51,957 nt of DNA from Burkholderiales bacterium Ga0074133 (GTDB taxonomy: Bacteria > Pseudomonadota > Gammaproteobacteria > Burkholderiales > Burkholderiaceae_C). A program made the position numbers and the translations under genes. The DNA is taken from NCBI GenBank assembly GCA_001464865.1, contig LNEG01000053.1, positions 1 through 51,957 on the forward strand, in the 5' to 3' direction. Numbering within the stretch: position 1 is the stretch's first letter; each line of letters starts with the position of its first letter. The notes beneath the pieces were generated by a model. That model searched no databases, was not told the DNA's origin, and saw only the letters and a program-made list of their open reading frames with translations. Shown piece after piece: positions 11,945-20,550 of this stretch.

Positions 11945-13279
11945 ATGACATCGCCACGGCCCTTTTCCCTGTCCGTTCTATTCCTGGCGCTTGGCGCCGC
12001 CTTGAGCGCGCCAGCGCAGGCCCAGAGCCTGCTGGAAATGGTCGAGTCGGCCCGCACGTATGACACCACCTGGCAGTCTGCGCGCGCCCAGCTCGACGCG
12101 GCGGCCCGCCGCGCCGACCAGGCCCGCGCCGGCCTGCTGCCCAGCGCCGGGCTGTCGGCAGGGCTGAACCGCAGCAATGTCGAGCTCTCGCGCCCGCCGG
12201 TCGAAAACACCGGCACCACGCAGACCCTGGGTGTCAATGCCTCGCAGCCCCTTTATCGCCCGGCCAACCGCATTAACTTCCAGCAAGGCCAGCGTGGCGT
12301 GGACGTTGCGCAGGCTCAGCTTGATGCCGCCACGCAAGATTTGCTGGTGCGTGTGAGCCAGGCCTACTTTGATGTGCTGGCCGCGCAGGACACACTGACG
12401 TTTGTGCAGGCCCAAAAGGCTGCTGTGTCCGAACAGCTGGCAGCTGCCAAACGCAACTTCGAGGTGGGCACCACCACCGTGACCGACTCGCGTGAAGCGC
12501 AGGCCCGCTTTGACCTGGTAGCTGCGCAAGAGATCGCCGCCGAGAACGACCTGCGGGTGAAACGCCTGGCGCTGGACCAGCTGGTGGGCGTGACCGGCGC
12601 CCAGCCCCGCCCCCTGGCCCTGCCGGTGCCGTTGCCTGCAGTGCAGCCCGACAACGTGGCAGCCTGGGTGGACACCGCCCGCGACCAGCAGCCCGGCGTG
12701 CGCCAGGCCCAGATCGCGCTCGATATCGCCCGCCTTGAAACCAAGAAGGCCGAGACCGGCCACCTGCCCACCGTGGATCTGCAGGCCGGCTACAACGTCA
12801 CGCGCAACCCGAACGGCACCATCCAGTCGCCGCGCGTCTCCAGCCGCACCAACAGCGCCAGCGTGGGCGTGGCGTTCAACCTGCCGCTGTTTGCCGGTTT
12901 CTCGGTGCAAAACCGCATCCGCGAAACGCTGGCTCTGGAAGAAAAGGCCACCGCCGACCTGGAAACCACCCGACGCAACGTGGCCCAGTCCACCCGCGCC
13001 GCGTTCTTTGGCGTGCAGTCGGGCAAGGGCCAGGTGCAGGCGCTCGAAGCCGCCGAGGCCTCCAGCCAAAGCGCGCTGGACGCCAACCGCCTGGGCTACC
13101 AGGTGGGCGTGCGCATCAACATCGATGTACTCAACGCCCAGAGCCAGTTGTTCCAGACCAAGCGCGACCTGGCCCAGGCGCGCTACAACGTGCTGCTGGG
13201 CACGCTGCGCCTGCGCCAGGCTGCAGGCACGCTGAGCCAGCAGGACATCGAGGCGATCAACGCGCTGCTGGTCAAGTAG
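11945..13279 (+). CDS. tolC: TolC-family outer-membrane channel protein
   Basis: Outer-membrane efflux protein of 444 residues. A Sec signal ends at APAQAQS; the mature part begins SLLEMVESARTYD, the family start. Two internally repeated halves of long alpha-helix (AQLDAAARRADQARAGLLPSAG and later QAQIALDIARLETKKAE) and short beta strands are visible, as in TolC trimers that form a 12-strand barrel and periplasmic tunnel. The C-terminal repeat has NRLGYQVGVRINIDVLNAQSQ, typical for the type I secretion TolC group. The Shine-Dalgarno AAGGA supports the ATG at 11945. It probably serves the RND pump upstream and other exporters. Confidence 0.94.
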   Translation: MTSPRPFSLSVLFLALGAALSAPAQAQSLLEMVESARTYDTTWQSARAQLDAAARRADQARAGLLPSAGLSAGLNRSNVELSRPPVENTGTTQTLGVNASQPLYRPANRINFQQGQRGVDVAQAQLDAATQDLLVRVSQAYFDVLAAQDTLTFVQAQKAAVSEQLAAAKRNFEVGTTTVTDSREAQARFDLVAAQEIAAENDLRVKRLALDQLVGVTGAQPRPLALPVPLPAVQPDNVAAWVDTARDQQPGVRQAQIALDIARLETKKAETGHLPTVDLQAGYNVTRNPNGTIQSPRVSSRTNSASVGVAFNLPLFAGFSVQNRIRETLALEEKATADLETTRRNVAQSTRAAFFGVQSGKGQVQALEAAEASSQSALDANRLGYQVGVRINIDVLNAQSQLFQTKRDLAQARYNVLLGTLRLRQAAGTLSQQDIEAINALLVK

Positions 13280-13326
13280 GCGCGGCTGCCGGGCACCCGC
13301 CGGCTCGGGGCGGCAGCATTCAAACC

Positions 13327-13365
13327 AAAAAACCGCCTGGCAGCGATTGCGCCAGGCGGTTTTTT
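13327..13365. terminator. Bidirectional intrinsic terminator between tolC and the Bug receptor gene
   Basis: A perfect nine-base GC stem (13333-13341 with 13351-13359) and nine-base loop is flanked by six A on the left and six T on the right, so it works on both strands. It ends the efflux transcript on the plus strand and the tcu transcript on the minus strand. Confidence 0.93.
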
Positions 13366-13429
13366 GATGCCTCAGGCTGAATGGGCGGGTTGGATGCGCC
13401 CCATCCCAACGAAGACAACCCTGGGTCGA

Positions 13430-14404
13430 TCAATCCGCCGTCAGCTTACGCTCCTTGATGATGGTCGCCCACTGGGTCGATTCCTTCTTCATGAATGCCG
13501 TCAGTTCGACACGCGTGGTGGGCTGCGGCGTGAGGCCATGCTTGTTCAGCGCCTCTTTCACGCTGGCATCGTTCAGCACCTTCACGATCTCCTGGTTCCA
13601 GCGGTCCAGCAGCGGCGCGGGCGTCTTGCCCGGGGCCACAAAGGCGTACCAGTTGAGCGCCTCGAAGCCCGGGAAACCCGCTTCGGCCACCGTGGGAATG
13701 TGGGGCATGTACGAAGGCCGCGTGAGGCCCGTGGTGGCCAGCGGAATCAGCTTGCCGGTTTCGATGTGCGGCAGCGCAGTGGGCGGCGCTGCAAAGTACG
13801 AGGTGACGCGCTCGCCCAGCAAATCCTGCAGCGCGGGCGCGCCACCCTTGTAGGGTACGTGCGTCATGTCGATGCCGGCGCGCTGGTTGAACAGCTCGCC
13901 CGCCAGGTGGGATGCCGATCCTGCGCCGGTGGAGGCAAAGTCCACGCTGCCGGGCTTCTTTTTGGACAGCTTCACGAACTCGGCCAGCGTCTTCACGCCC
14001 GCACCCTTGTGCACGACCAGCACGTTCGGAAAGTTCACGCCGCCTGAAATCGCCGCCAGATCCTTGAACGGCTCGTACGGGAGCTTCATCAGGTGCGGCG
14101 CGATGGTGAGCGGCCCCACCGAACCCAGCAGCAGCACCGACCCATCGGCCGCTGCCCCGGCCACGAACTGGTGCGCAATGTTGCCACCTGCCCCGCCCTT
14201 GTTGTCGACCACCACGGACTGGCCGATGTTTTCGCCCAGCTTCTTGGCAATGAGACGGGCTGCGGCGTCGGCAGCGCCGCCAGCAGCAAAGCCGACGACC
14301 AGCGTCACGGGCTTCTTGGGGGGAAAGTTCTGCGCGGTAGCGCCGAGGGCCTGGGTTGTGGCGGCCAGCGCCAGGGCGCAGTGCAGCAAGGTTCTCTTTT
14401 TCAT
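13430..14404 (-). CDS. Bug-family (TctC-type) periplasmic solute-binding protein
   Basis: Periplasmic receptor of 324 residues in the Bug family, known in Burkholderiales to bind carboxylates and amides. After a Sec signal (MKKRTLLHCALALAATTQALG) come the family segments KPVTLVVGFAAGGAADAAARL, VVVDNKGGAGGNIAHQFV and YEPFKDLAAIS. No TctA or TctB membrane genes are nearby. It is the last gene of the tcuR-tcuA-tcuB run, 52 bases after tcuB, so it may bind tricarballylate, citrate or aconitate. That assignment is inference from position. The shared terminator lies just after it. Confidence 0.9.
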   Translation of the reverse strand: MKKRTLLHCALALAATTQALGATAQNFPPKKPVTLVVGFAAGGAADAAARLIAKKLGENIGQSVVVDNKGGAGGNIAHQFVAGAAADGSVLLLGSVGPLTIAPHLMKLPYEPFKDLAAISGGVNFPNVLVVHKGAGVKTLAEFVKLSKKKPGSVDFASTGAGSASHLAGELFNQRAGIDMTHVPYKGGAPALQDLLGERVTSYFAAPPTALPHIETGKLIPLATTGLTRPSYMPHIPTVAEAGFPGFEALNWYAFVAPGKTPAPLLDRWNQEIVKVLNDASVKEALNKHGLTPQPTTRVELTAFMKKESTQWATIIKERKLTAD

Positions 14405-14456
14405 GGTGTCTCCTTCATCGTGGGTTGTATCGTGGGTTGCATCGGGGGCGGCGGGC

Positions 14457-15638
14457 TCAGTCAGCGCCAAGGCCAATCGGGTTGGGTTGGCGCTTTTCGA
14501 CCGCGTGGCGCAGCAGCGATGCGGTGCGGAAGACGCCGTGCGCAAACTTGCCGTAGGGCAGCGTGGCAAACAGCGCCATCACCGCGCCCAGGTGCAGGCA
14601 CAGCAGCAGCGGCAAGGCGGCGCTGCCGCGGGCCGCCCACAGGGCCAGGCCGGTGGTGGCGGTGAGGAACAGCAGCGCAATGAAGGCACGGTCCATGGGC
14701 TTTTGCGCCGCGTCGCCATGCGCGGGGTGGCGGCGCAGGTTCAGCCGCCACAGGCCCGCGGTACCAATGGCCAGGCTCACGCCGCCCACACCGCCCAGCA
14801 GCTTCGGAAGACTGGGCAGGTCGTACGGCGCGGGCAAATCCAGCAGGTAGTGGTACAGCGTGGCCACACTGGTGGCCGCAAAGCACAGCATGAAGCCGTA
14901 GAACGTGAGGTGGTGCATGCGCCGGCGTGACAGCGTGTACGCGTCGTCCTCGTTGTGGCAGCCGTCGCCATGGCCGCCGTCCAGGTATTTCAGCCGCAGC
15001 ACCGCATCGGTGGCTTCCATCGTGGCGGGCGTGCTCAGGGGCGCGCCGCTGGTGGCGGGCGTCACGTCGCGCCAGAAGCGGCGCACGCCCAGGCTCAGGG
15101 CCAGCACGGCAAACAGGAATACGGGCGCAAACAACCCCACCAGCAGGTTGTGCGGGAAGATGCCGTAGAAGCCACCTGCAGGCGCCTGCCACAGCGCGCC
15201 AAGGCCCTGGCCCTTGAGCGCCACGGCCAGCACCATGAACAGCGTGAGCCCTGCCACCAGAGCCAGCGCCAGCGTCAACCCGTTGCGCTGGTACAGCGCG
15301 CCCAGCGCCGGCGGCCAGGCGTAGTCGGCATAGGTCTGCCCCCGCACCTGGGCCATGGCCTGGGGCACGTTGACGGCAAATTCATGGGGCGGCGCGTACT
15401 GGCAGGCGTGCAGGCAGGCACCGCAGTTGTGGCACAGGTTGGCGATGAAGTGGATGTCGGCCTTGCCAAATTCGAGCCGCCGCGTCATGGCCGGGAACAC
15501 GGCGCAAAAGCCCTCGCAATAGCGGCAGGCGTTGCAGATCTGCAGCTGGCGGGCCACTTCGGCCTCGGGCGCACTCAGCAGGATGTCGCCGTTCGCCAGC
15601 GCCCGGGCGTCGCGGGTCAGCGATTCAAGCGTCTGCAT
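14457..15638 (-). CDS. tcuB: Tricarballylate utilization protein TcuB (Fe-S/heme membrane electron carrier)
   Basis: TcuB (CitB-like) of 393 residues. Two 4Fe-4S motifs lie at the N-terminus: Cys35, 38, 41, 45 ([11 protein letters not shown]) and Cys69, 72, 75, 79 ([11 protein letters not shown]). About six membrane segments with several His residues follow and may hold heme. In Salmonella, TcuB re-oxidises the reduced flavin of TcuA during tricarballylate to cis-aconitate conversion, passing electrons to quinone. The start ATG at 15638 lies inside the end of tcuA (14-base overlap), and its AAGGAG ribosome-binding site is part of a repeat element. Confidence 0.92.
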   Translation of the reverse strand: MQTLESLTRDARALANGDILLSAPEAEVARQLQICNACRYCEGFCAVFPAMTRRLEFGKADIHFIANLCHNCGACLHACQYAPPHEFAVNVPQAMAQVRGQTYADYAWPPALGALYQRNGLTLALALVAGLTLFMVLAVALKGQGLGALWQAPAGGFYGIFPHNLLVGLFAPVFLFAVLALSLGVRRFWRDVTPATSGAPLSTPATMEATDAVLRLKYLDGGHGDGCHNEDDAYTLSRRRMHHLTFYGFMLCFAATSVATLYHYLLDLPAPYDLPSLPKLLGGVGGVSLAIGTAGLWRLNLRRHPAHGDAAQKPMDRAFIALLFLTATTGLALWAARGSAALPLLLCLHLGAVMALFATLPYGKFAHGVFRTASLLRHAVEKRQPNPIGLGAD

Positions 15639-17088
15639 GGCTTGCTCCTTTTTTGATAGCTACAGGTGCAAATGTTGCTTGCACTACAGGCCTTTTTGAT
15701 GCCAAAGCGGCCTGCGCGCCTGCAATACGTCCAAACGCGGTGCCGATGCTCATGCCCACACCGGCGGTGTAGCCCTTGCCCAGCACATTGCCCGCCATCA
15801 TTTCGCCGGCCACAAACAGGTTGGGGCTGGGCACGTTGTCAAAGCGCACGGCGGCGGTGTCGTCGGTGAGCAGGCCCAGGTAGGTGAAGGTGACGCCGGG
15901 CTTGAGCGCGTAGCCGTAGAAAGGCCCGATGTCGATGGGCCGCGCCCAGTGCGTCTTGGCGGGCGCCACGCCTTCGGTGTGGCAGTCGTCCAGCGCGGTG
16001 TGGTCAAACGTGCCCACGCGGCAGGCGGCGTTGTAGTCGTTCAGCGAGCGCATGAAGGTGTCCACCGGCAGGCCCAGCTTTTGCGCCAGCTCGGGCAGCG
16101 TGTCGGCCCTGACGCCCGGAAACACCGGCGGCATGAAGCGGCCAATGGCCTTGCTGTCGATGATCGAGTAGCCAATCTGCCCGGGCTGCTGCGCCACCAG
16201 GCGGCCCCAGATGGCGTAGCGCTTGGGCCAGAAATCCTCGCCCTCGTCATAAAAGCGCTCGCCCTCGCGGTTGACCACCACGCCCAGCGACACGCAGTCA
16301 ATGCGGGTGCAGATGCCACCGTCGTACAGCGGCGCGCGTGCGTCAATGGCCACCATGTGGGCCTGCGTCGGGTCGCCAATGCGGTCGGCGCCATGGTCGT
16401 CAAGCAAGTGCTTGAGCAACACGCCCCGGTTGTAGGCCGTGCCGCGGATCAGGAAGTTGTCAGCCGGCCACTCGCCGCGCTCATTCTGGCCCCAGGCCTC
16501 GCGCAGCCATTCGCGGTTGGACTCAAACCCGCCCGCGGCCAGCACGCAGCTTTGGGCGGTGATGCGCTCTGCTTTGCCGTTGCTGGTGCAGTGCGCAGCC
16601 ACAAAGCGGCCGTTGTCGACCTCGATGCGGTCCACGGGCGACTCGTACCGGATCTGCACGCCCAGCTTTTCGGCGCTGCGGTAGTACGCGTTGACCAGCG
16701 CCTTGCCCCCGCCCATGAAGAACGCATTGGTGCGTGCCACATGCAGCGCGCCCGACAGCGGCGGCTGAAAGTGCACGCCGTGGCGGCGCATCCAGTCGCG
16801 GCACGTGCTGGACTCGCGGATCACCAGGCGCGCCAGGTGTTCGTTGGTGAGGCCGCCGGTCACCTTGAGCAGGTCTTGCCAGAACTCTTCTTCGGGGTAG
16901 GCATCGACCAGCACGTCCTGCGGTGCATCGTGCATGCAGCGCAGGTTGCGCGTGTGGCCCGAGTTGCCACCGCGCCACTCGCGCGGGGCCGATTCGAGCA
17001 GCAGCACGCTGGCCCCGGCCTCGCGGGCCATCAGCGCAGCGCACAGGGCGGCATTGCCGCCACCGATCACCAAAACGTCGGGGTGCAT
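15625..17088 (-). CDS. tcuA: Tricarballylate dehydrogenase TcuA (FAD-dependent)
   Basis: Flavoprotein of 487 residues related to fumarate reductase/succinate dehydrogenase flavoproteins. The FAD-binding N-terminus is [22 protein letters not shown] with the trailing Glu (LLLES). GGNSGHTRN matches the substrate/flavin loop of TcuA-type enzymes, and the late FAD motif is [21 protein letters not shown]. In the known pathway it oxidises tricarballylate to cis-aconitate. The last 20 or so residues (after [11 protein letters not shown]) look unlike family ends and coincide with a repeat element. Two palindromes lie upstream of the ATG. Confidence 0.92.
   Translation of the reverse strand: MHPDVLVIGGGNAALCAALMAREAGASVLLLESAPREWRGGNSGHTRNLRCMHDAPQDVLVDAYPEEEFWQDLLKVTGGLTNEHLARLVIRESSTCRDWMRRHGVHFQPPLSGALHVARTNAFFMGGGKALVNAYYRSAEKLGVQIRYESPVDRIEVDNGRFVAAHCTSNGKAERITAQSCVLAAGGFESNREWLREAWGQNERGEWPADNFLIRGTAYNRGVLLKHLLDDHGADRIGDPTQAHMVAIDARAPLYDGGICTRIDCVSLGVVVNREGERFYDEGEDFWPKRYAIWGRLVAQQPGQIGYSIIDSKAIGRFMPPVFPGVRADTLPELAQKLGLPVDTFMRSLNDYNAACRVGTFDHTALDDCHTEGVAPAKTHWARPIDIGPFYGYALKPGVTFTYLGLLTDDTAAVRFDNVPSPNLFVAGEMMAGNVLGKGYTAGVGMSIGTAFGRIAGAQAALASKRPVVQATFAPVAIKKGASHADA
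15649..15706 (+). repeat. Interspersed repeat copy A (end of tcuA, before tcuB)
   Basis: The plus strand reads TTTTGATAGCT, then imperfect arms GTGCAA / TTGCAC, then CAGGCCTTTTTGAT. This resembles a family of short palindromic repeats that I recall from many Comamonadaceae genomes. It encodes the last part of TcuA and contains the tcuB ribosome-binding site. Confidence 0.65.
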
Positions 17089-17104
17089 GGGCAGTTCTTC
17101 GTTT

Positions 17105-17125
17105 CATTCATGGGTGGCATGAATG
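17105..17125. promoter_or_regulatory. Palindrome close to the tcuA start (possible TcuR site)
   Basis: Perfect eight-base arms CATTCATG / CATGAATG (17105-17112 and 17118-17125) are separated by GGTGG. The site is 17 bases upstream of the tcuA ATG, in the leader, and could bind TcuR or act as a hairpin. Confidence 0.5.
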
Positions 17126-17169
17126 TAGGAAGAACCCCGCTGCTTGCGCAGGGGCGGCAACGGCATGGC

Positions 17170-17190
17170 CCCATCACGGATCGTGATGGG
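17170..17190. promoter_or_regulatory. Palindrome with LysR T-N11-A pattern upstream of tcuA
   Basis: Perfect nine-base arms CCCATCACG / CGTGATGGG (17170-17178 and 17182-17190) are separated by GAT. The inner ATC-N9-GAT contains the classical LysR T-N11-A motif. At 82-102 bases before the tcuA ATG it fits a TcuR recognition site. Confidence 0.6.
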
Positions 17191-17261
17191 TGCAGAGGGC
17201 AGCCATCGATCCATGAGGCTCGGACGGTCCGTCAAAACCCCATCCTTTTCCCGGGGCTCGG

Positions 17262-17346
17262 CTCAGTCCAGCGGCCGCCGCGCAAGGGCCGCCCCGCCGC
17301 GCTGGCGGCGTCTCCTCAGAGGGAAGGCGCGCAGCGCCTCAGGGGG
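17262..17346 (-). repeat. GC-rich extragenic repeat at the 3' end of tcuR
   Basis: Read on the minus strand it begins at the tcuR stop (CACCCCCTGAGG), then a perfect hairpin AGGCGC-TGC-GCGCCT (17325-17339), TTCCCTCTGAGG and a GC-rich run ending in GCGGCCGCTGGACTG. It resembles a GC-rich element often found just after genes in Acidovorax/Delftia-type genomes; that match is from memory. It may act as a terminator or mRNA end-stabiliser. Confidence 0.45.
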
Positions 17347-18277
17347 TGACCAGTGCGGCGCCCACCCACCGCCCCGACTGCACCAGCTCGCGCACGCAGT
17401 CGCCGAGCACCACGCGCGCTGCCAGGGCGGCGGGTGAGAGTTCGTCGTCCGACAGGCTGCACAGCGCCGCAGGCCGGAAGGCCGGTTCGTCTTCAATCTC
17501 GGCCAGCACAAAGCGTTGCGCTGCATCGGCATGGCGGCCCACCGCCGCCCAGGGCTGGATGGTGCTGCCCAGGCCCATGTCCACCGCATCCATCAGCAGC
17601 GCCAGCGAGTCGATCTCCATGGCCAGCCGGGGCACCACGCGCGCCTGGGCAAAGGCGGTATCGAGCCGGCTGCGCAGGCCGTGCGGGCCGGTGGGCAGGA
17701 TCAGCGGCTCATCGCCCAGCTGTGACAGCGCCACTTTGCCTGCGGCCAGCGGATGCGTGGCCCCGCGGCAGGCCGAACGGATCAGGAACAGACGCTCTTC
17801 GAGCAGGGGCAGCACGCTCCAGCGACGCCCGGGCTGCGTGTCGAACAGCACGGCCAGGTCGAGCTGGCGGGCGTTGAGCATGTTCGACAGGTGGCCCGAC
17901 AGGCTTCCCACCATGTGCAGCCGCACGTCGGGGTAACGCTCGTGCATGGCGCGCATCAACGGCACCCCCAGCACCGACGCCGTGGTGGGCGCCAGGCCCA
18001 CGCTCACACTGCCTGTCAGTCGCGCCTGCTGCGCTGCGCGCGCCGCCTGGTCGGCATGGCGAAGGGCCAGTTGCGCCTCGCGAAAAAAGGCCAGTCCGGC
18101 CTCGGTGGGCACCGCGCCCTTGGACGTGCGCTGCAGCAGCCGGGTGCAGAGCTCACCCTCCAGCCGGCTGATCTGCTGGCTCAGCGCCGACTGCACCATG
18201 TCCAGATCCGCCGCAGCGCGACCCATGGAGCCGAGTTCGACGATGCGGACAAAGTAGCGAAGTTGACGCAGTTCCAT
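17339..18277 (-). CDS. tcuR: LysR-family regulator, probable TcuR
   Basis: LysR-type activator of 312 residues. The N-terminal helix-turn-helix is standard (MELRQLRYFVRIVELGSMG then SQQISRLEGELCTRLLQRT). The effector domain starts around SVSVGLAPTTASVLGVPL, the segment seen in the Nac/CynR-type subgroup. It is encoded upstream of tcuA in the same direction, as is usual for tcuR, with two palindromes in the 250-base space. It presumably activates tcuAB and the Bug gene in response to tricarballylate or a related acid. The stop codon lies inside a GC-rich extragenic repeat, so the last residues may be repeat-derived. Confidence 0.85.
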   Translation of the reverse strand: MELRQLRYFVRIVELGSMGRAAADLDMVQSALSQQISRLEGELCTRLLQRTSKGAVPTEAGLAFFREAQLALRHADQAARAAQQARLTGSVSVGLAPTTASVLGVPLMRAMHERYPDVRLHMVGSLSGHLSNMLNARQLDLAVLFDTQPGRRWSVLPLLEERLFLIRSACRGATHPLAAGKVALSQLGDEPLILPTGPHGLRSRLDTAFAQARVVPRLAMEIDSLALLMDAVDMGLGSTIQPWAAVGRHADAAQRFVLAEIEDEPAFRPAALCSLSDDELSPAALAARVVLGDCVRELVQSGRWVGAALVTP

Positions 18278-18363
18278 GGGGCCGATGGTCGCACAGTCGA
18301 TGGCGGCGCCCGAACGACCAGGCTGCCTTGCTCAGGGCCGAAAACCGGGCCCGGCCAGCAGGA

Positions 18364-19755
18364 TCAGAGCGCTGCGTGTGGAGCCGGTGCGCCACCTGCG
18401 CGGCGGTTCAGCATGTCGGCGATGGCCCGTGCCGTCGCCAGCGCAGCGCCCCGGTGGGCCGCGGCAAACGCGGTGGCGCGTTCGCAGGCAGCGGCCTGCG
18501 CCGTGGCGTCGCTCGCCAAGGCCTGTGCGGCGGCCACGCCCGCCGTCATGTCGGCCACGCGCTGGGCCGCACCGGCGCTGCAGGCCAGCTCGGCAGCCTC
18601 TGCAAAGTTGAAGGTATGCGGCCCCATCACCACCGGGCAGCCGCAGGCAGCGGCTTCGATCAGGTTTTGCCCGCCCAGCGGTGCAAAGCTGCCCCCGAGC
18701 ATCGCCACATGGGCCAGACCGTAGTACTGCGCCATTTCGCCCAGCGAATCGCCCAGCCACACGTCGGCCTGGGTGGGCGCTTCAGCACTCCAGCTGCTGC
18801 GGCGTGACACGGTGAGGCCTGCGCTGGCAATCAGCTGGTGGACTTCGTCAAACCGCTGTGGATGGCGCGGAACGATGAGCCACTGGATCGCACCGGCGGC
18901 CTGGCGCTGAAACGCTACACTTTCAATAGCATCAGAGGCATATGATACGTGCACCACAGGCCGTTTCTGCTTCAAAACATCGAGCCACAGCGCTTCCTCG
19001 CCCTCGCGGCTGCTGGCCAGCAGTACCACCGGGCGCCCTGCCCCGGCGCGCCAGGCACGGCCGCGCGCCAGCTGGGCGGCGTCGGGCACCACATCGAACT
19101 TCAGGTTGCCAAACACGCCGCCCACCGGCGTGCCCAGCGCGCGCAGTCTGCGGGCGTCGTCCTCGGTCTGCGCCCAGGCAGCCGCAAGGCCGCCAAAGGC
19201 AGGCAGTGCCAGTGGCGCCACGCGCTGCGCCTTGCGCAGCGAGCGATCATTCATGCGGCCATTGGCCAGCACCAGCGGAATGCCCGCGTCGCGGCAGGCA
19301 GCCACCATGTTGGGCCAGACCTCGGTCTCCATCAGCACCCCGATGGCCGGCCGGAATTTGCGCAGGAACCTGCGCACCGCGCCGGGGGTGTCCCACGGCT
19401 GCCACACCTGCACGTCGCCGGGATGCAACAGCTTTTCGCCCTCGGCCCGCCCGGTGGCCGTGCCGTGGGTGAGCAACAGACGCATGCCGGGCAACTGCCG
19501 GCGCAACTCGGCCAGCAGGATGGCCGCGGCTCGGGTTTCGCCCAGCGACACCGCATGCACCCAGACAAAGTGGCCAAGCGGGCCGGTGGTGCTGTGACAC
19601 AGCAGGCTGTCCATGGGCGGCGCGTAGCGGCCAAAGCGCTCAGGCACCGCCAGGGCATAGCCCGGCTCTGCCAGCGCACGGCGACGCAGCTTGCGCCGCA
19701 ACAAGGGCTGCGCGCCCCACATGGCCACTGAATAGAGTGCGCGGGCCAGGTTCAT
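18364..19755 (-). CDS. waaA: 3-deoxy-D-manno-octulosonic acid (Kdo) transferase WaaA with a repeat-encoded insertion
   Basis: Inner-membrane GT-B glycosyltransferase of 463 residues that adds Kdo from CMP-Kdo to lipid A precursor. Family motifs are WVHAVSLGET (general-base Glu), METEVWPN, LANGRMNDRS, then LLASSREGEE, IVPRHPQRF, WLGDSLGEM and GGSFAPLGGQNLIE. Between EGEEALWLDVL and WLIVPRH about 25 extra residues (roughly 262-287, KQKRPVVHVSY onward) are present that family members lack; they coincide with repeat copy B. The ATG at 19755 overlaps the nitrilase stop as ATGA; the codon six bases earlier is TTG and less likely. Since WaaA is normally essential, the insertion must be tolerated. 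Confidence 0.94.
   Translation of the reverse strand: MNLARALYSVAMWGAQPLLRRKLRRRALAEPGYALAVPERFGRYAPPMDSLLCHSTTGPLGHFVWVHAVSLGETRAAAILLAELRRQLPGMRLLLTHGTATGRAEGEKLLHPGDVQVWQPWDTPGAVRRFLRKFRPAIGVLMETEVWPNMVAACRDAGIPLVLANGRMNDRSLRKAQRVAPLALPAFGGLAAAWAQTEDDARRLRALGTPVGGVFGNLKFDVVPDAAQLARGRAWRAGAGRPVVLLASSREGEEALWLDVLKQKRPVVHVSYASDAIESVAFQRQAAGAIQWLIVPRHPQRFDEVHQLIASAGLTVSRRSSWSAEAPTQADVWLGDSLGEMAQYYGLAHVAMLGGSFAPLGGQNLIEAAACGCPVVMGPHTFNFAEAAELACSAGAAQRVADMTAGVAAAQALASDATAQAAACERATAFAAAHRGAALATARAIADMLNRRAGGAPAPHAAL
18919..18977 (+). repeat. Interspersed repeat copy B (inside waaA)
   Basis: The plus strand reads CAATAGCATCAGAGGC and further on CACAGGCCGTTTCTGCTTCAAAA, matching the layout of copy A (AGC... 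then CAGGCC, then a T-rich end). Read in the waaA frame both copies give a KRPVV segment. The base composition is AT-richer than the flanking gene. Confidence 0.6.
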
Positions 19756-20531
19756 GCGCAACCGTCCCAGCGGACCACTTCACCCGTCCAGCCCCCGGCC
19801 GCGTCCCGCTGCGCCAGGACAAGGCAGTCGCCAGCGCCTTCGGCCGCCACCACACACGCGCCGCCGGGCTGCCACACCGCACTTCGCCCAGCGCTCACGT
19901 AGCCACCCGAGGAGCCCGCGTGGTTGGCCAGCAGCACGGCAAAACCGTGCGTGGCGGCGTAGCCCTGCAATTGCGCCGATTCTTCGTCGATGCCGCGGGC
20001 GCTGATGAGCGCGCCGGTGGCGTAGAGGTGCGCACCGGCACCGTGTGCGGCCTTCGCATGGGCCGGGCGCGTGGCGTCGGCACACACAGCCAGCGCCACG
20101 GGCTCGCCCGCAATCTTGTGGACGGACGCATCCGCGTCACCCGCGCTGGCAAAAGTGTCCTCGCCCGGGTGCAAATAACGCTTGCGGTACAGCGTGGCAC
20201 TGCCATCCGGCGACAGCAACCATGCGCCAATGGCGGGCAGCGCGCCGGGCTGGCAGGGCAGCGCAGGCGCGCCCACCACCACGCTCATTCCCGCATCGGC
20301 GGCGGCCTGGCCCAGCAACACCAGCGCCGGGTGCCCGGGCTCCACCACGCCGCGTGCGTGCAGCGCGGGCTCGTATCCGGTCAGGGAAAGCTCCGGGAAC
20401 ACCAGCAGCTGAACGCCGCGGTCGGCCGCTCGGTGGATGAAGCCGAGGTGCGTGCGGGCATTGCCCATGGCATCGCCTGCGATCGAAGTGGACTGGGCCG
20501 CTGCAATCCGCAGGAGCCTACTGTGGGCCAC
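19752..20531 (-). CDS. Carbon-nitrogen hydrolase (nitrilase superfamily)
   Basis: Hydrolase of 259 residues with the Glu-Lys-Cys triad: Glu47 in FPELSLTGYE, Lys117 in YRKRYLHPGE and Cys150 in ALAVCADATRP. Members cleave amides or nitriles; this short single-domain type could be an omega-amidase or carbamoylputrescine-type enzyme, but the substrate is not clear. I choose the GTG at 20531, because GGAGG lies nine bases before it and directly downstream of the mutase stop; an alternative GTG at 20537 would leave only three bases of spacing. It overlaps waaA by four bases (ATGA), suggesting coupled translation in a pgm-nitrilase-waaA unit. Confidence 0.85.
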   Translation of the reverse strand: MAHSRLLRIAAAQSTSIAGDAMGNARTHLGFIHRAADRGVQLLVFPELSLTGYEPALHARGVVEPGHPALVLLGQAAADAGMSVVVGAPALPCQPGALPAIGAWLLSPDGSATLYRKRYLHPGEDTFASAGDADASVHKIAGEPVALAVCADATRPAHAKAAHGAGAHLYATGALISARGIDEESAQLQGYAATHGFAVLLANHAGSSGGYVSAGRSAVWQPGGACVVAAEGAGDCLVLAQRDAAGGWTGEVVRWDGCA

Positions 20532-20550
20532 GGTCACGCGCCTCCCGCGC

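Noticed and set aside
15949-17349. Plus-strand open frame of 466 codons opposite tcuA
   Set aside because: Shadow of tcuA with Val/Ala/His-rich sequence and no motifs.
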